Source: Bifidobacterium scaligerum (GTDB taxonomy: Bacteria; Actinomycetota; Actinomycetes; Actinomycetales; Bifidobacteriaceae). From it: 64,000 nucleotides of DNA. The stretch is from the NCBI RefSeq assembly GCF_002802865.1, contig NZ_PGLQ01000001.1, positions 496,001-560,000 of the forward strand, written 5' to 3'. Positions 19,315 to 28,145 of this stretch are shown here, piece by piece. A model generated the notes under the pieces. It ran no database searches, had not been told where the DNA came from, and saw only the letters and a program-made list of their open reading frames with translations. Position numbers and translations under genes: made by a program. Position 1 is the first letter of the stretch, and the number at the start of each line of letters is the position of its first letter.

Positions 19315-19980
19315 ATGAGTATTGCAATTGCCCCCAGCATCCTGTCCGCCGATTTCTGCAACCTTGAGCGTGATCTCAAGGCCATCTCCAATGCTGATCT
19401 GGTCCACGTCGATGTGATGGATCATCATTTCGTGCCGAACCTGACCCTCGGCGAGCCGATCGTGGGTCGAATCTGCCAGGTCACCGACCTGCCCGTGGAC
19501 GTGCACCTCATGATTGAAGATCCGGACCGTTGGGCTCCCGAATACGCTAAGCTGGGTGCTGCTTCCGTTTCCTTCCACATGGGTGCCACTCATGCCCCAG
19601 TGCGTCTCGCTCGCCAGCTGCGTGACATGGGTTGCAAGGCTTGCTTCGCGGTGCGTCCGGCTGAACCGGTCGAACCCATCTTTGATATTCTCGACGAATT
19701 CGACATGGTTCTTGTCATGACCGTGGAACCCGGCTTCGGTGGCCAGAAGTTCCTCGACAACCAGATGGCCAAGGTCCGTCGCCTACGTGATGAGATCACC
19801 CGCCGCGGTCTTAAGACCCGCATTCAGGTCGATGGCGGCGTGAGCCCCAAGACCGCGCACATCGTGGCCGAAGCAGGCGCCGACGTGCTCGTGGCTGGTT
19901 CGGCTGTCTACGGTGCCGAAAGCCCCGCTCAGGCCATCGACGACATTCGCGCCAAGGCCGAGGCCGCTTACAAGGACTGA
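19315..19980 (+). CDS. rpe: Ribulose-phosphate 3-epimerase
   Basis: 221 residues. Starts IAIAPSILSADFCNLERDL, with HVDVMDHHFVPNLT (metal His/Asp), VDVHLMIEDP, MTVEPGFGGQKF and QVDGGVSPKTA. It interconverts ribulose 5-phosphate and xylulose 5-phosphate. In bifidobacteria xylulose 5-phosphate is the phosphoketolase substrate, so this enzyme feeds the bifid shunt (pathway knowledge). Confidence 0.95.
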   Translation: MSIAIAPSILSADFCNLERDLKAISNADLVHVDVMDHHFVPNLTLGEPIVGRICQVTDLPVDVHLMIEDPDRWAPEYAKLGAASVSFHMGATHAPVRLARQLRDMGCKACFAVRPAEPVEPIFDILDEFDMVLVMTVEPGFGGQKFLDNQMAKVRRLRDEITRRGLKTRIQVDGGVSPKTAHIVAEAGADVLVAGSAVYGAESPAQAIDDIRAKAEAAYKD

Positions 19981-20073
19981 ATTGTTGCGACATGGGCATG
20001 GACCATCGTTCACAACTGGCGCCATGCTCATACAGTATGCAAAACCATATACAATCCCAAGGAAACATGAATA

Positions 20074-20337
20074 ATGAAGACGTTTGAATCCCTGTTCGCT
20101 GAACTGAGCGAAAAAGCCCAGACCCGTCCCGAAGGCTCCTTGACCGTTGACGAACTTGACAAGGGTACCCACTTCATCGGCAAGAAGATCGTCGAAGAAG
20201 CCTCCGAAACTTGGATGGCCGCCGAATATGAAGGTGCTGATCGCACTGCAGAGGAAATGAGCCAGCTTATCTACCATGTACAGGTCATGATGATCAAGCA
20301 TGGTTTGACTCTTGAGGACGTATACAAGCACCTGTGA
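20074..20337 (+). CDS. hisE: Phosphoribosyl-ATP pyrophosphatase
   Basis: 87 residues, typical stand-alone HisE length. MazG-like all-alpha fold with [17 protein letters not shown] and a C-terminal hydrophobic helix. It catalyses the second step of histidine synthesis and sits directly upstream of hisG, which catalyses the first step. Confidence 0.93.
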   Translation: MKTFESLFAELSEKAQTRPEGSLTVDELDKGTHFIGKKIVEEASETWMAAEYEGADRTAEEMSQLIYHVQVMMIKHGLTLEDVYKHL

Positions 20338-20345
20338 GCACTGTC

Positions 20346-20382
20346 AGTGGGCGAGGTCTGAGATACTCCGTCCTCGCCCACT
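20346..20382. terminator. Stem-loop between hisE and hisG
   Basis: Perfect 11-bp arms AGTGGGCGAGG and CCTCGCCCACT with a 15-nt loop. No T-run follows; a TATAAT-like box (20382-20387) overlaps its 3' base, so it could be a regulatory element at a hisG promoter instead of a terminator. Confidence 0.45.
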
Positions 20383-20442
20383 ATAATCATCACACCAATC
20401 AATCGCGCTGAACCAGACTCCCGTCAGAGGAGAGGAGCACTC

Positions 20443-21294
20443 ATGCTGAGAATCGCTGTACCAAACAAGGGCATGCTTTCCGAGCCTGCATGGAACATGC
20501 TGGCTGAAGCCGGTTACCGTTTGCGCACCAATCCGCGCCAGCTCGTTGTCCAGGATCCGGACAACGACATCGAGCTGTTCTATTTGCGTCCGCTTGATAT
20601 TGCCGTATATGTGGGACGCGGAGCTATTGACGTAGGCATCACCGGCGAGGATTTGCTGAAGAACTCCGGTACGGAAGCCATCGAGCACCTGCCGCTGGGC
20701 TTTGGTGCCTCCACCTTCCGCTTCGCCGCACCGAACGAATCCCCGATCTCCAAGCTTGAGGATATTCAAGGCAAGCGCGTGGCTACCACATTTGACAAAC
20801 TCGTCCACGACTACCTCGTGGAGCACGGCGTCGAAGCCGAGACCATCCACTTGGATGGCGCGGTTGAATCCTCTGTACAGCTCGGTGTAGCCGATCTCAT
20901 CGCTGACGTGGTCTCCACTGGAACCACCCTGCGCAACGCCGGTCTGCGAGTGTTCGGTGAACCACTCATGCACTCCGAGGCATGCCTGATTCGTTCACCT
21001 CGTATTGATGAACACGATCCGCGTCTTGCGGTACTGTCTCGTCGCTTGCGTGGTGTGCTTACCGCTCATCAGTATGTGCTCATGGATTATGATATTCCGG
21101 TGAGTAAGGTGGCAGCTGCCGTGGCGGTGACTCCTGGTTTTGAGAGTCCAACCATCTCTCCGTTGCATGACAAGCAATGGAATGCAGTACGCGTCATGGT
21201 ACCGAAGGCGAAAGTCAATCAGCTTATGGATGACTTGTACGAAGTTGGCGCTCGTGGCATCATCGTCACTGCCCTTCAAGCATCACGTATGTAG
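20443..21294 (+). CDS. hisG: ATP phosphoribosyltransferase, long form
   Basis: 283 residues, the long HisG form with a C-terminal regulatory domain that binds histidine and works without HisZ. The motif [21 protein letters not shown] (given here in two parts: [13 protein letters not shown] and TTLRNAGL) binds PRPP. The start follows a strong GGAGAGGAG site. First step of histidine synthesis. Confidence 0.95.
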   Translation: MLRIAVPNKGMLSEPAWNMLAEAGYRLRTNPRQLVVQDPDNDIELFYLRPLDIAVYVGRGAIDVGITGEDLLKNSGTEAIEHLPLGFGASTFRFAAPNESPISKLEDIQGKRVATTFDKLVHDYLVEHGVEAETIHLDGAVESSVQLGVADLIADVVSTGTTLRNAGLRVFGEPLMHSEACLIRSPRIDEHDPRLAVLSRRLRGVLTAHQYVLMDYDIPVSKVAAAVAVTPGFESPTISPLHDKQWNAVRVMVPKAKVNQLMDDLYEVGARGIIVTALQASRM

Positions 21295-21309
21295 GTAGCG
21301 GCTCTGCGC

Positions 21310-21930
21310 ATGACCAATCAGCAGAATATGAACACGCGCTATAGTCCGGAAGCACGTGATATCTATTTCACCGTGCCGAATCTCATCAGTGCGTTTCGCA
21401 TTATTTCGATACCATTCATTACGGTGTTGATCTCACGGCATGAAATGCTTGCTTCCCTGGTTTTGATTGCTGTTTCATCGGCTTCGGACGGGCTGGACGG
21501 CATTATCGCACGTAAGTTCAATCAGGTGAGCAAGATTGGTCAGATTCTTGATCCAATCGCTGACCGCTTACTGATTTTCTGCTCGATTCTCGCGCTCGGT
21601 ATAGCCGGTATCATTCCTTGGTGGATGCTGATTGTGGTCGGCTTAAGGGACCTGTGGATGGCTATTCAAGTACTTTGGCTGGCACAGTATGGATACGGGC
21701 CTTTGCCTGTCCATTTCGTTGGAAAAACAGGAACCGCGCTGCTGATGATGTCTATCGTGGGCCTCATTTTTGCGGATCTTGGTCGTACCACGTTCTTCCA
21801 CACGTTGTACCTCGCTGCGCTTGCTGCGGGTATCTGGGGCATTGCTATGTACTGGCTTGCCGGATACATCTATACCCGTCAGGGCGTCGGTCTGCTTCGC
21901 AAGGAACTGGGTGAGCGATATGGTGCCTGA
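21310..21930 (+). CDS. pgsA: CDP-alcohol phosphatidyltransferase (PgsA-like)
   Basis: 206 residues with several membrane helices. The CDP-alcohol transferase motif D-G-x2-A-R-x8-G-x3-D-x3-D is read in SDGLDGIIARKFNQVSKIG and QILDPIADR. It probably makes phosphatidylglycerol phosphate, although related enzymes use other alcohols. Its end overlaps the next gene, so it is translationally linked to the DUF881 cluster. Confidence 0.88.
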   Translation: MTNQQNMNTRYSPEARDIYFTVPNLISAFRIISIPFITVLISRHEMLASLVLIAVSSASDGLDGIIARKFNQVSKIGQILDPIADRLLIFCSILALGIAGIIPWWMLIVVGLRDLWMAIQVLWLAQYGYGPLPVHFVGKTGTALLMMSIVGLIFADLGRTTFFHTLYLAALAAGIWGIAMYWLAGYIYTRQGVGLLRKELGERYGA

Positions 21931-22894
21931 TACGTCGGCTCCGGTTTCGTTCCCCGTGCCGAAGGAGAACGAACCGGTACGCCGTCGGTCCGTGTTTTCA
22001 AGGTCAATCCGCGGCGCGGATTCGCACCATGCGCTCGCTCCTGATGACGCTTCTGCTATTCGAAGCCGTAGAAGACGTAAAACAAGCGACGACTCACTTA
22101 GACTTATCGACGATTTGGTGAATCGTCCGATGGATCCAATGTTCTCCGACTCTCGATTGGTCCATGAACATCATTCAGTGATTGTCACATGGGTGAATCG
22201 CGTGATTGTTTTCATCATCTGCGTCGGGGTGGGATTCGCTGGTTCCCTGTTCGTACAGCAGCTCCAATCTGATCCGCGCAAACAGGTTAGGCAAACATTG
22301 GCGAGTCAGCTGGAAAATCGGAATTCCCAGATTGATGATTTGACCTCGCAGGTGAATGATTTACGCAGTCAAGTCGATGAACAGTCGAAGAGAATATCCG
22401 GCAGCGTGAAGAGCGATATACTGCTACGCGATGAGTTGGTCAATGGCACAGTGGCGGTTACCGGAGAAGGAATAACGATGAGTCTGGCGGACCCCATCGC
22501 CGCAAGCCAGTCGGGAACTTCCTCCAATCGTGTGGGCACGACCAGTAGTATTCGAGTCGTTACCGATCTCGATTTGCAGCTATTAGTATCACTGATGTTT
22601 CAAAATGGTGCTGAAGCCATTTCGATCAATGGGAACAGGCTTGGTGCACAAACGTCTATTCGCAAAGCTGGAGGTCATATTCTTATCGGTATGACTGCAG
22701 TGGAAAGCCCTTATTCCATTGAGGCCATCGGGAATAAAAACACGCTTGCGCAAGCTATGAATGAAGAACATTTGCCAAATCTCTACGCATCGTTCAAGGC
22801 GGCAGGTATTTATCCGCAGGTGAGTAAATCCAATTCGATTACACTTAAGGCAGCAGTCACTAGCGAAATACAGTATGCGGAAAGGAACGAGTAA
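21911..22894 (+). CDS. DUF881 family protein (first copy)
   Basis: About 327 residues with one membrane helix (VIVFIICVGVGFAGSLFVQ), a coiled-coil stretch (QLENRNSQIDDLTSQVNDLR), and the DUF881 domain (LQLLVSLMFQNGAEAISING, then GHILIGMTAVESPYSIEAIG). The GTG at 21911 has AAGGA five bases upstream; the ATG at 21920 is an alternative. The N-terminal ~90 residues are basic and likely cytoplasmic. DUF881-Sbp-DUF881 clusters are conserved in actinobacteria; the function is unknown. Confidence 0.85.
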   Translation: MSDMVPDTSAPVSFPVPKENEPVRRRSVFSRSIRGADSHHALAPDDASAIRSRRRRKTSDDSLRLIDDLVNRPMDPMFSDSRLVHEHHSVIVTWVNRVIVFIICVGVGFAGSLFVQQLQSDPRKQVRQTLASQLENRNSQIDDLTSQVNDLRSQVDEQSKRISGSVKSDILLRDELVNGTVAVTGEGITMSLADPIAASQSGTSSNRVGTTSSIRVVTDLDLQLLVSLMFQNGAEAISINGNRLGAQTSIRKAGGHILIGMTAVESPYSIEAIGNKNTLAQAMNEEHLPNLYASFKAAGIYPQVSKSNSITLKAAVTSEIQYAERNE

Positions 22895-23226
22895 TGGCAG
22901 CCGTTCTAGGTCTGATTATCGGCGTGGTTGTTGGTGTATTCGTCAAACCAGACATTCCCATTGTTGTGCAGCCGTATCTTCCTATTATGGTGGTTGCGGC
23001 TCTTGACGCCTTACTGGGTGCTGCCAGAGCCTACTTCGAGCGCAGTTTCTCCGACCGCGTATTCGTGATTTCGTTCTTTGCCAACGTATTGACCGCGACT
23101 CTATTGGTATTTCTCGGCAATCAGCTTGGTGTGGGATCTCAGCTGCAAACGGCTGTCATCGTTGTGCTGGGTATACGCATCTTCTCCAACGTGTCCGCTA
23201 TTAGACGCTTCATTTTCCGGAGCTGA
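22894..23226 (+). CDS. sbp: Small basic protein Sbp (DUF1290)
   Basis: 110 residues, three to four membrane helices, pattern GVFVKPDIPIVVQPYLPIMV then VAALDALLGAARAYFE. Its start shares one base with the upstream stop (TAATG). It sits between two DUF881 genes, its usual actinobacterial context. The function is unknown. Confidence 0.88.
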   Translation: MAAVLGLIIGVVVGVFVKPDIPIVVQPYLPIMVVAALDALLGAARAYFERSFSDRVFVISFFANVLTATLLVFLGNQLGVGSQLQTAVIVVLGIRIFSNVSAIRRFIFRS

Positions 23227-23228
23227 CG

Positions 23229-24050
23229 ATGAAGCGAACAAAGCAGTCGAACACTTTACTCGATAAGATGCGCGATCAACATGCACAAGACAAAGTCAAC
23301 GATCGGATAGAAACCGGTTCCTTCCCGACGGTACGTAAAAAGCCAAAAAAACGTCTGGACCGTGGATCGACTCGTTCCCGTCTGATTTCTTCCGTGCTGG
23401 TCTCTTTGATGTGCGCACTGCTGGGATTTGCCTATATGAGTCAAATCAACAACACCAAATCAACATACGAGACCATGGACGAAAGCGAACTCGTCCGTTT
23501 GCTCAATGAATCAAATACGCAGATTTCCAATCTCGAACAACGAAAAAACCAACTGAGCAGTCAGCTGGAATCGCTGAAATCCGCGGCCGACGAGCAAGAA
23601 CAGGCCAAAAAAATCGCAAAACAGAATGAGGAAACCAGCGGATTAATCTCCGGCAGACTGCCGGCAAAGGGCAAAGGGATCACCATTAAGGTGGACCGAG
23701 GTACCACGAAAGTGGATGCTTCGATCATGTTCAATCTCATTGAAGAGTTGCGCAACGCCGGAGCCGAGGTCATCGCTATCAACAATGTCCGAGTCGTGGC
23801 ATCCACTTATATTCAGGATGCTGAAGACGGGCTGATTGCGGATGGCGTCTCCATCACGCCGACATATGTCGTCAAGGCGATTGGCAACCCTCAAGAGCTT
23901 TCCAATGCAGTAGACATCGCTGGCGGTGTGGGTGCCCAGCTGCAGGTCAAATACGGCGCGAATGTAGATGTGGAATCCTCAGACAATGTCGTTATCGATG
24001 AAGTTCGAGATGCGGTACAGAACCAATATGCAAAACCAGTCGAACAATAA
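23229..24050 (+). CDS. DUF881 family protein (second copy)
   Basis: 273 residues. A basic cytoplasmic N-terminus, one helix (LISSVLVSLMCALLGFAYM), a coiled coil (LEQRKNQLSSQLESLKSAAD) and an extracytoplasmic DUF881 domain (DASIMFNLIEELRNAGAEVI, then GNPQELSNAVDIAGG). It starts two bases after sbp. It is a diverged paralogue of the protein encoded at 21911. Confidence 0.87.
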   Translation: MKRTKQSNTLLDKMRDQHAQDKVNDRIETGSFPTVRKKPKKRLDRGSTRSRLISSVLVSLMCALLGFAYMSQINNTKSTYETMDESELVRLLNESNTQISNLEQRKNQLSSQLESLKSAADEQEQAKKIAKQNEETSGLISGRLPAKGKGITIKVDRGTTKVDASIMFNLIEELRNAGAEVIAINNVRVVASTYIQDAEDGLIADGVSITPTYVVKAIGNPQELSNAVDIAGGVGAQLQVKYGANVDVESSDNVVIDEVRDAVQNQYAKPVEQ

Positions 24051-24181
24051 TCCGTATGCAAGATGATGGACGTTGCCGTTGCTTTCACTGATATTTCACT
24101 ATTGAACACGGATATTGTTGTCCTTACTTGCGATAAAAAGCGCTAGACTAGTGCCTTGTCGTTATACGAAAGGGAACTGAA

Positions 24182-25708
24182 TTGACCGAACTGAACGATG
24201 AAGCCCAGCTCAATGCCGTTGCCGCCGGCGACGCGGCGCTGGATGCGGAAGCGCTTGCTGAACAGCAGAAGTCCGATGCTGAAAATGAGGTGTTTCAGCA
24301 TTCCGCACAGAAAATGCGTGATCACGGTATGAGCGAAACCGCAATCAACCAGTTCCATCATCTATATGACGTGTGGCGTCATGAAGAAGCTTCCAGCTGG
24401 ATTCGTGAAGAGGATATCGAGCCTCTCGAACGAGTGCCTAGCTTCCATGATGTATATGAGACTATCAATCACGACAAAGCGGTCGATGCGTTCGCCAAAA
24501 CCGCGTTCTTGAAGCTTAACGGCGGTCTCGGTACCTCGATGGGACTTGATTGCGCCAAATCACTACTGCCGGTGCGTAGGCATAAGGCCAAGCAGATGCG
24601 GTTTATCGACATCATTATCGGCCAGGTGCTCACCACACGGACCAGACTGAATGTGGAGCTCCCGCTTACCTTCATGAATTCGTTCCGTACCTCTGCGGAT
24701 ACGATGAAGGTGTTGAAGCATCATCGTAAGTTCGAACAACATGATGTGCCGATGGAAATCATCCAGCATCAGGAACCAAAACTGGTAGCGGCTACCGGCG
24801 AACCGGTCAGCTTCCCTGAAAATCCGGATCTCGAATGGTGCCCGCCCGGGCATGGCGATTTGTTCTCCACCATCTGGGAGTCGGGATTGCTGGACACGTT
24901 GCAGGAGCACGGATTCGAATATCTCTTCATCTCTAACTCTGACAACCTCGGAGCAAGACCTTCGCGTACCTTGGCCCAGCATTTCGAGAATACCGGCGCA
25001 CCGTTCATGGCTGAAGTTGCAATCCGTACCAAAGCGGATCGCAAGGGCGGTCATATCGTGCGTGACAAAGTTACCGGCCGTTTGATGCTTCGTGAAATGA
25101 GTCAGGTGCATCCGGATGATAAACAAGCGGCTCAGGATATTCAGAAGCATCCGTATTTCAATACGAATTCGATCTGGATTCGTATCGACGCACTTAAGGC
25201 AAAGCTCGCGGAATACGATGGCGTCCTGCCTCTTCCGGTGATTCGCAACAAGAAGACCGTTGATCCCACCAATCCGGATACTGAAGAAGTAATTCAGCTG
25301 GAAACCGCCATGGGAGCTGCTATCGGACTGTTCAACGGAGCCATTTGCGTGCAGGTGGATCGCATGCGATTCCTGCCTGTCAAGACCACGAATGACCTGT
25401 TTATCATGCGCTCCGATCGATTCCATCTCACCGATTCGTACGAAATGGAAGATGGCAACTACATTTTCCCGAACGTGGAACTTGACGCTCGATACTACAA
25501 GAATATTCATGATTTCGATGAACGGTTCCCCTATGCGGTTCCTTCCTTAGCCGCAGCCAATTCGGTATCGATCCAAGGTGATTGGACATTCGGCCGCGAT
25601 GTGATCATGTTTGCCGATGCGAAATTGGAGGATAAAGGCGAGCCCAGTTATGTGCCAAATGGCGAATATGTTGGTCCTCAGGGCATTGAGCCGGATGATT
25701 GGGTGTGA
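24182..25708 (+). CDS. ugpA: UTP-glucose-1-phosphate uridylyltransferase (eukaryote-like)
   Basis: 508 residues. The nucleotide loop reads FLKLNGGLGTSMGLDCAKSL, and ISNSDNLGA, NTNSIWIR and MGAAIGLF are further UGP2-type motifs. It makes UDP-glucose for galactose metabolism (the GNB/LNB and Leloir pathways of bifidobacteria) and for polysaccharides. The start is a TTG with AAAGGGA eight bases upstream; no nearer ATG fits the family. Upstream 24051-24181 is non-coding and should hold the promoter. Confidence 0.94.
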   Translation: MTELNDEAQLNAVAAGDAALDAEALAEQQKSDAENEVFQHSAQKMRDHGMSETAINQFHHLYDVWRHEEASSWIREEDIEPLERVPSFHDVYETINHDKAVDAFAKTAFLKLNGGLGTSMGLDCAKSLLPVRRHKAKQMRFIDIIIGQVLTTRTRLNVELPLTFMNSFRTSADTMKVLKHHRKFEQHDVPMEIIQHQEPKLVAATGEPVSFPENPDLEWCPPGHGDLFSTIWESGLLDTLQEHGFEYLFISNSDNLGARPSRTLAQHFENTGAPFMAEVAIRTKADRKGGHIVRDKVTGRLMLREMSQVHPDDKQAAQDIQKHPYFNTNSIWIRIDALKAKLAEYDGVLPLPVIRNKKTVDPTNPDTEEVIQLETAMGAAIGLFNGAICVQVDRMRFLPVKTTNDLFIMRSDRFHLTDSYEMEDGNYIFPNVELDARYYKNIHDFDERFPYAVPSLAAANSVSIQGDWTFGRDVIMFADAKLEDKGEPSYVPNGEYVGPQGIEPDDWV

Positions 25709-25780
25709 CCTGCTACGCCACGCGGAAAAACAAAAATATACAAATTTCGCGAAATGACACGCAACTGCAAAAAAAGCCTC

Positions 25781-25813
25781 TAATATATAGGTGTGGGACA
25801 ACCCACACCTATA
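25781..25813 (+). promoter_or_regulatory. Promoter -10 with a perfect 12-bp operator-like inverted repeat
   Basis: A TAATAT box (25781-25786) runs into a perfect inverted repeat (25786-25813) with arms TATAGGTGTGGG and CCCACACCTATA and the loop ACAA. No T-run follows, and the position across the likely transcription start fits an operator better than a terminator. It lies 28 nt upstream of the WYL regulator, suggesting autoregulation. Confidence 0.55.
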
Positions 25814-25841
25814 ACGAAACTTTAACTATACGTGAGGACTA

Positions 25842-27758
25842 ATGGCAGAGGGCACAAGCGGACGTCGGCGTTTTTCCGACAAATGGGGCAAGCACGAGCT
25901 AGACGTATTGGCTGTGCTGTCATCCGCGTTCCCGCAATGGCTCACTTCCCGCCAAATTGCGCAACGTGTGAAGGCATACGCGGATTCGTATGGAGAGCTG
26001 GCAGATCAAGCTGCCAAAGCGGCATTTGCCAAGCAATTCCAGCGTGATCGTGCCAAATTGGCGGCTATGGGCATCGCCATTGAATCGCGACAACCTGAAT
26101 ATTCTTCTAAATCGGAAGGGCAGGACTTTGCGTCCTATCGTCTTCAGCTTGGCGATGAACCGCGTATCCGTCTGATGTTCGAGCCGGAGGATATGCCGGT
26201 ACTTGCGGCAGCCAATTATCTGGCTCGTTCTATGTCCATCTCCTCGGAACCGGATCAGTCTCGTCTGACTCAACATGCCTCGCGTACCACGCCGCGTGTG
26301 CCCCAAACCCCGATTCCCGGTCTTGGACTTGATTCCATCGCTCCGGGACTGGGTACGCAGCATATTCCGGATACGTTGGTCAAGGTCATCGATTCACGAC
26401 GTTTCGCCGCCACTATTGATGTGGATGGCGAACACTTGAACGTGGCGTATGCCGATTCCGACGATTTGGCTATGTATGTGTTGGAGCATCCCGGCGCAAC
26501 CATTGTCAGCCCGCAGGAAGCTGTTGACGCTTACCATCGTCGTCTGCATGCGGCATCCCTGTTTGCGCTGGCCGATGAATCTGCCGGGCAGATCAGCGCT
26601 TCCGTTGTATCGCCTTCCATCAGTCGCGATGTCAGTGAACCGGGTGATCCGGAATCCATCAAGGCTCAGAATAAGAAAAATGGTTCTGCGTTCCAGACGG
26701 GAAGCGAAGTCGATAGACGACTGCGTTTGATGCTCTTCCTGTCCGCTCATTTGGGTGAAGAGTTCTCCATGAATGAGTTGGCTGAGCGGTTCATCGGCAA
26801 AGCCAAGAACGATGATGAGATGAAGAAATTCGTCAACATCATCCATAAGGACATCAATACGTTGACTACGGTGTCTGACGATGGCGAAATGGCAGGTAGT
26901 CAGTTCTTTGATATTGATTGGCCTCTGTTGGACGCAGAAGGGATTGTTTCCGCCACCAATTCGTTGGGGTTGGAACGACTGGCTGGTATTTCGCCGCAGT
27001 ATCTCAGCATGCTGACCGCTTCTGTCAGCTACTTGGCACATTCTCCGTTACTTCCAGACAAGCAACGTGGTCAAGCTGAATCATTGTATGAGCGCCTGCG
27101 CAAGCATGTCAGCCCCGGGCAAACTCCATGGCTGAGTCTTACCGGCTATGAGTTGGAGCCCCGTAGTTTTTCCAAGGTCAAGCGTGCCATCAATACCGAC
27201 GCCTTATTGGATATGGAATACACTGATGGCACAGGACGCACTAGGCGCAAGCTGGTGGCTCCGGCAAAGATTTTTATCGATGAGGGTGTGTACTACGCCG
27301 CAATGTATACCGATGTCGGCTCAGCGGCACCCAAAGACAAGAAGGCGTTTGTCTCTAAAGACAAAACTATAGACAAGGCCAATGGCAAGCCACGAATCTG
27401 GCAGGTGCTGCGTCTGGCCCGTATCGAGAAGGCAGAGCTGGTCAAGCCCACCAAGCAGCTTGATATTCCGAATATGCCGGTCAGTGAGTTGCGCAAATGG
27501 AGCTTTGACAATGGCACCGAAGCGGTGTTCATCACCGATCAGCGGGATTTGCCGTTCACTAAAACCTTGCCCGGCGCGACCATTGAGCCGTATGGAGAGG
27601 GGGAGAAGGTGCATTTGACTGTTTCCTCTGATTCTTGGTTTGTAGCATTCTGCATCGCTCATGCACGGCATATTGCTGCAGTAGCCCCGGAAACACTTCG
27701 CACGATGATTATTGCCCGAGCAGAGCGTGAGCTGAGTATCAGCGACGACAGCAAGTAG
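25842..27758 (+). CDS. pafBC: WYL-domain transcriptional regulator, fused PafB-PafC type
   Basis: 638 residues, about twice the size of PafB or PafC. It shows two HTH-WYL halves: a first HTH (LTSRQIAQRVKAYADSY) and WYL-like region (to ~residue 235), then a second HTH-like segment (FSMNELAERFIGK) and a C-terminal WYL module (ALLDMEYTDGTGRTRRKLV). In mycobacteria PafBC activates DNA-damage genes independently of LexA. The downstream helicase matches the pafBC-helY neighbourhood of other actinobacteria. The fusion call is inferred from length and order. Confidence 0.78.
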   Translation: MAEGTSGRRRFSDKWGKHELDVLAVLSSAFPQWLTSRQIAQRVKAYADSYGELADQAAKAAFAKQFQRDRAKLAAMGIAIESRQPEYSSKSEGQDFASYRLQLGDEPRIRLMFEPEDMPVLAAANYLARSMSISSEPDQSRLTQHASRTTPRVPQTPIPGLGLDSIAPGLGTQHIPDTLVKVIDSRRFAATIDVDGEHLNVAYADSDDLAMYVLEHPGATIVSPQEAVDAYHRRLHAASLFALADESAGQISASVVSPSISRDVSEPGDPESIKAQNKKNGSAFQTGSEVDRRLRLMLFLSAHLGEEFSMNELAERFIGKAKNDDEMKKFVNIIHKDINTLTTVSDDGEMAGSQFFDIDWPLLDAEGIVSATNSLGLERLAGISPQYLSMLTASVSYLAHSPLLPDKQRGQAESLYERLRKHVSPGQTPWLSLTGYELEPRSFSKVKRAINTDALLDMEYTDGTGRTRRKLVAPAKIFIDEGVYYAAMYTDVGSAAPKDKKAFVSKDKTIDKANGKPRIWQVLRLARIEKAELVKPTKQLDIPNMPVSELRKWSFDNGTEAVFITDQRDLPFTKTLPGATIEPYGEGEKVHLTVSSDSWFVAFCIAHARHIAAVAPETLRTMIIARAERELSISDDSK

Positions 27759-27771
27759 GGGAGAAACACTT

Positions 27772-28089
27772 ATGCCGTGGTGGATATGGCTGGTTCTTGC
27801 CTTGTTTATGCTGACGATGATTACTGTCGGGCTCGTTTATGCGGGTATACATGGAGCTCATTCGCTGAAAGACATGGCTCATACGGGAGAACGTGTAGGG
27901 GAGCGTATCTCCGCTATGGCAGAGAACGAATTATCTGATCAAGGTCATGAGGCACCCATATTCGTTCAGCCACTGAGCGTTGCACAAGAGCGATATTCGG
28001 ATGCATATGCACAAGTGCTTCGTCGCAAAGCCGACAAGCGGAATCGTCATATTCAAGCATGGAATCGCTGGAAACGTTTTAATAACTGA
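27772..28089 (+). CDS. Small membrane-anchored protein, unknown
   Basis: 105 residues with one N-terminal helix (WWIWLVLALFMLTMITVGLV), a short amphipathic segment and a basic C-terminus ending WNRWKRFNN. GGGGAGAA precedes the ATG. It occupies the place of tatA in the pafBC-tatA-tatC-helY order of other actinobacteria, but the sequence does not show a convincing TatA motif, so no function is assigned. Confidence 0.75.
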   Translation: MPWWIWLVLALFMLTMITVGLVYAGIHGAHSLKDMAHTGERVGERISAMAENELSDQGHEAPIFVQPLSVAQERYSDAYAQVLRRKADKRNRHIQAWNRWKRFNN

Positions 28090-28145
28090 CCATTTTTGTT
28101 GTGCGATATGGATATTGCACAACCGGCATGGGGCGGAAAGGCATC

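Noticed and set aside
25786..25813. Hairpin before the WYL gene as a terminator of the upstream ugpA transcript
   Set aside because: No T-run on either side and it overlaps a -10 box, so an operator is more likely, although read-through termination is not excluded.
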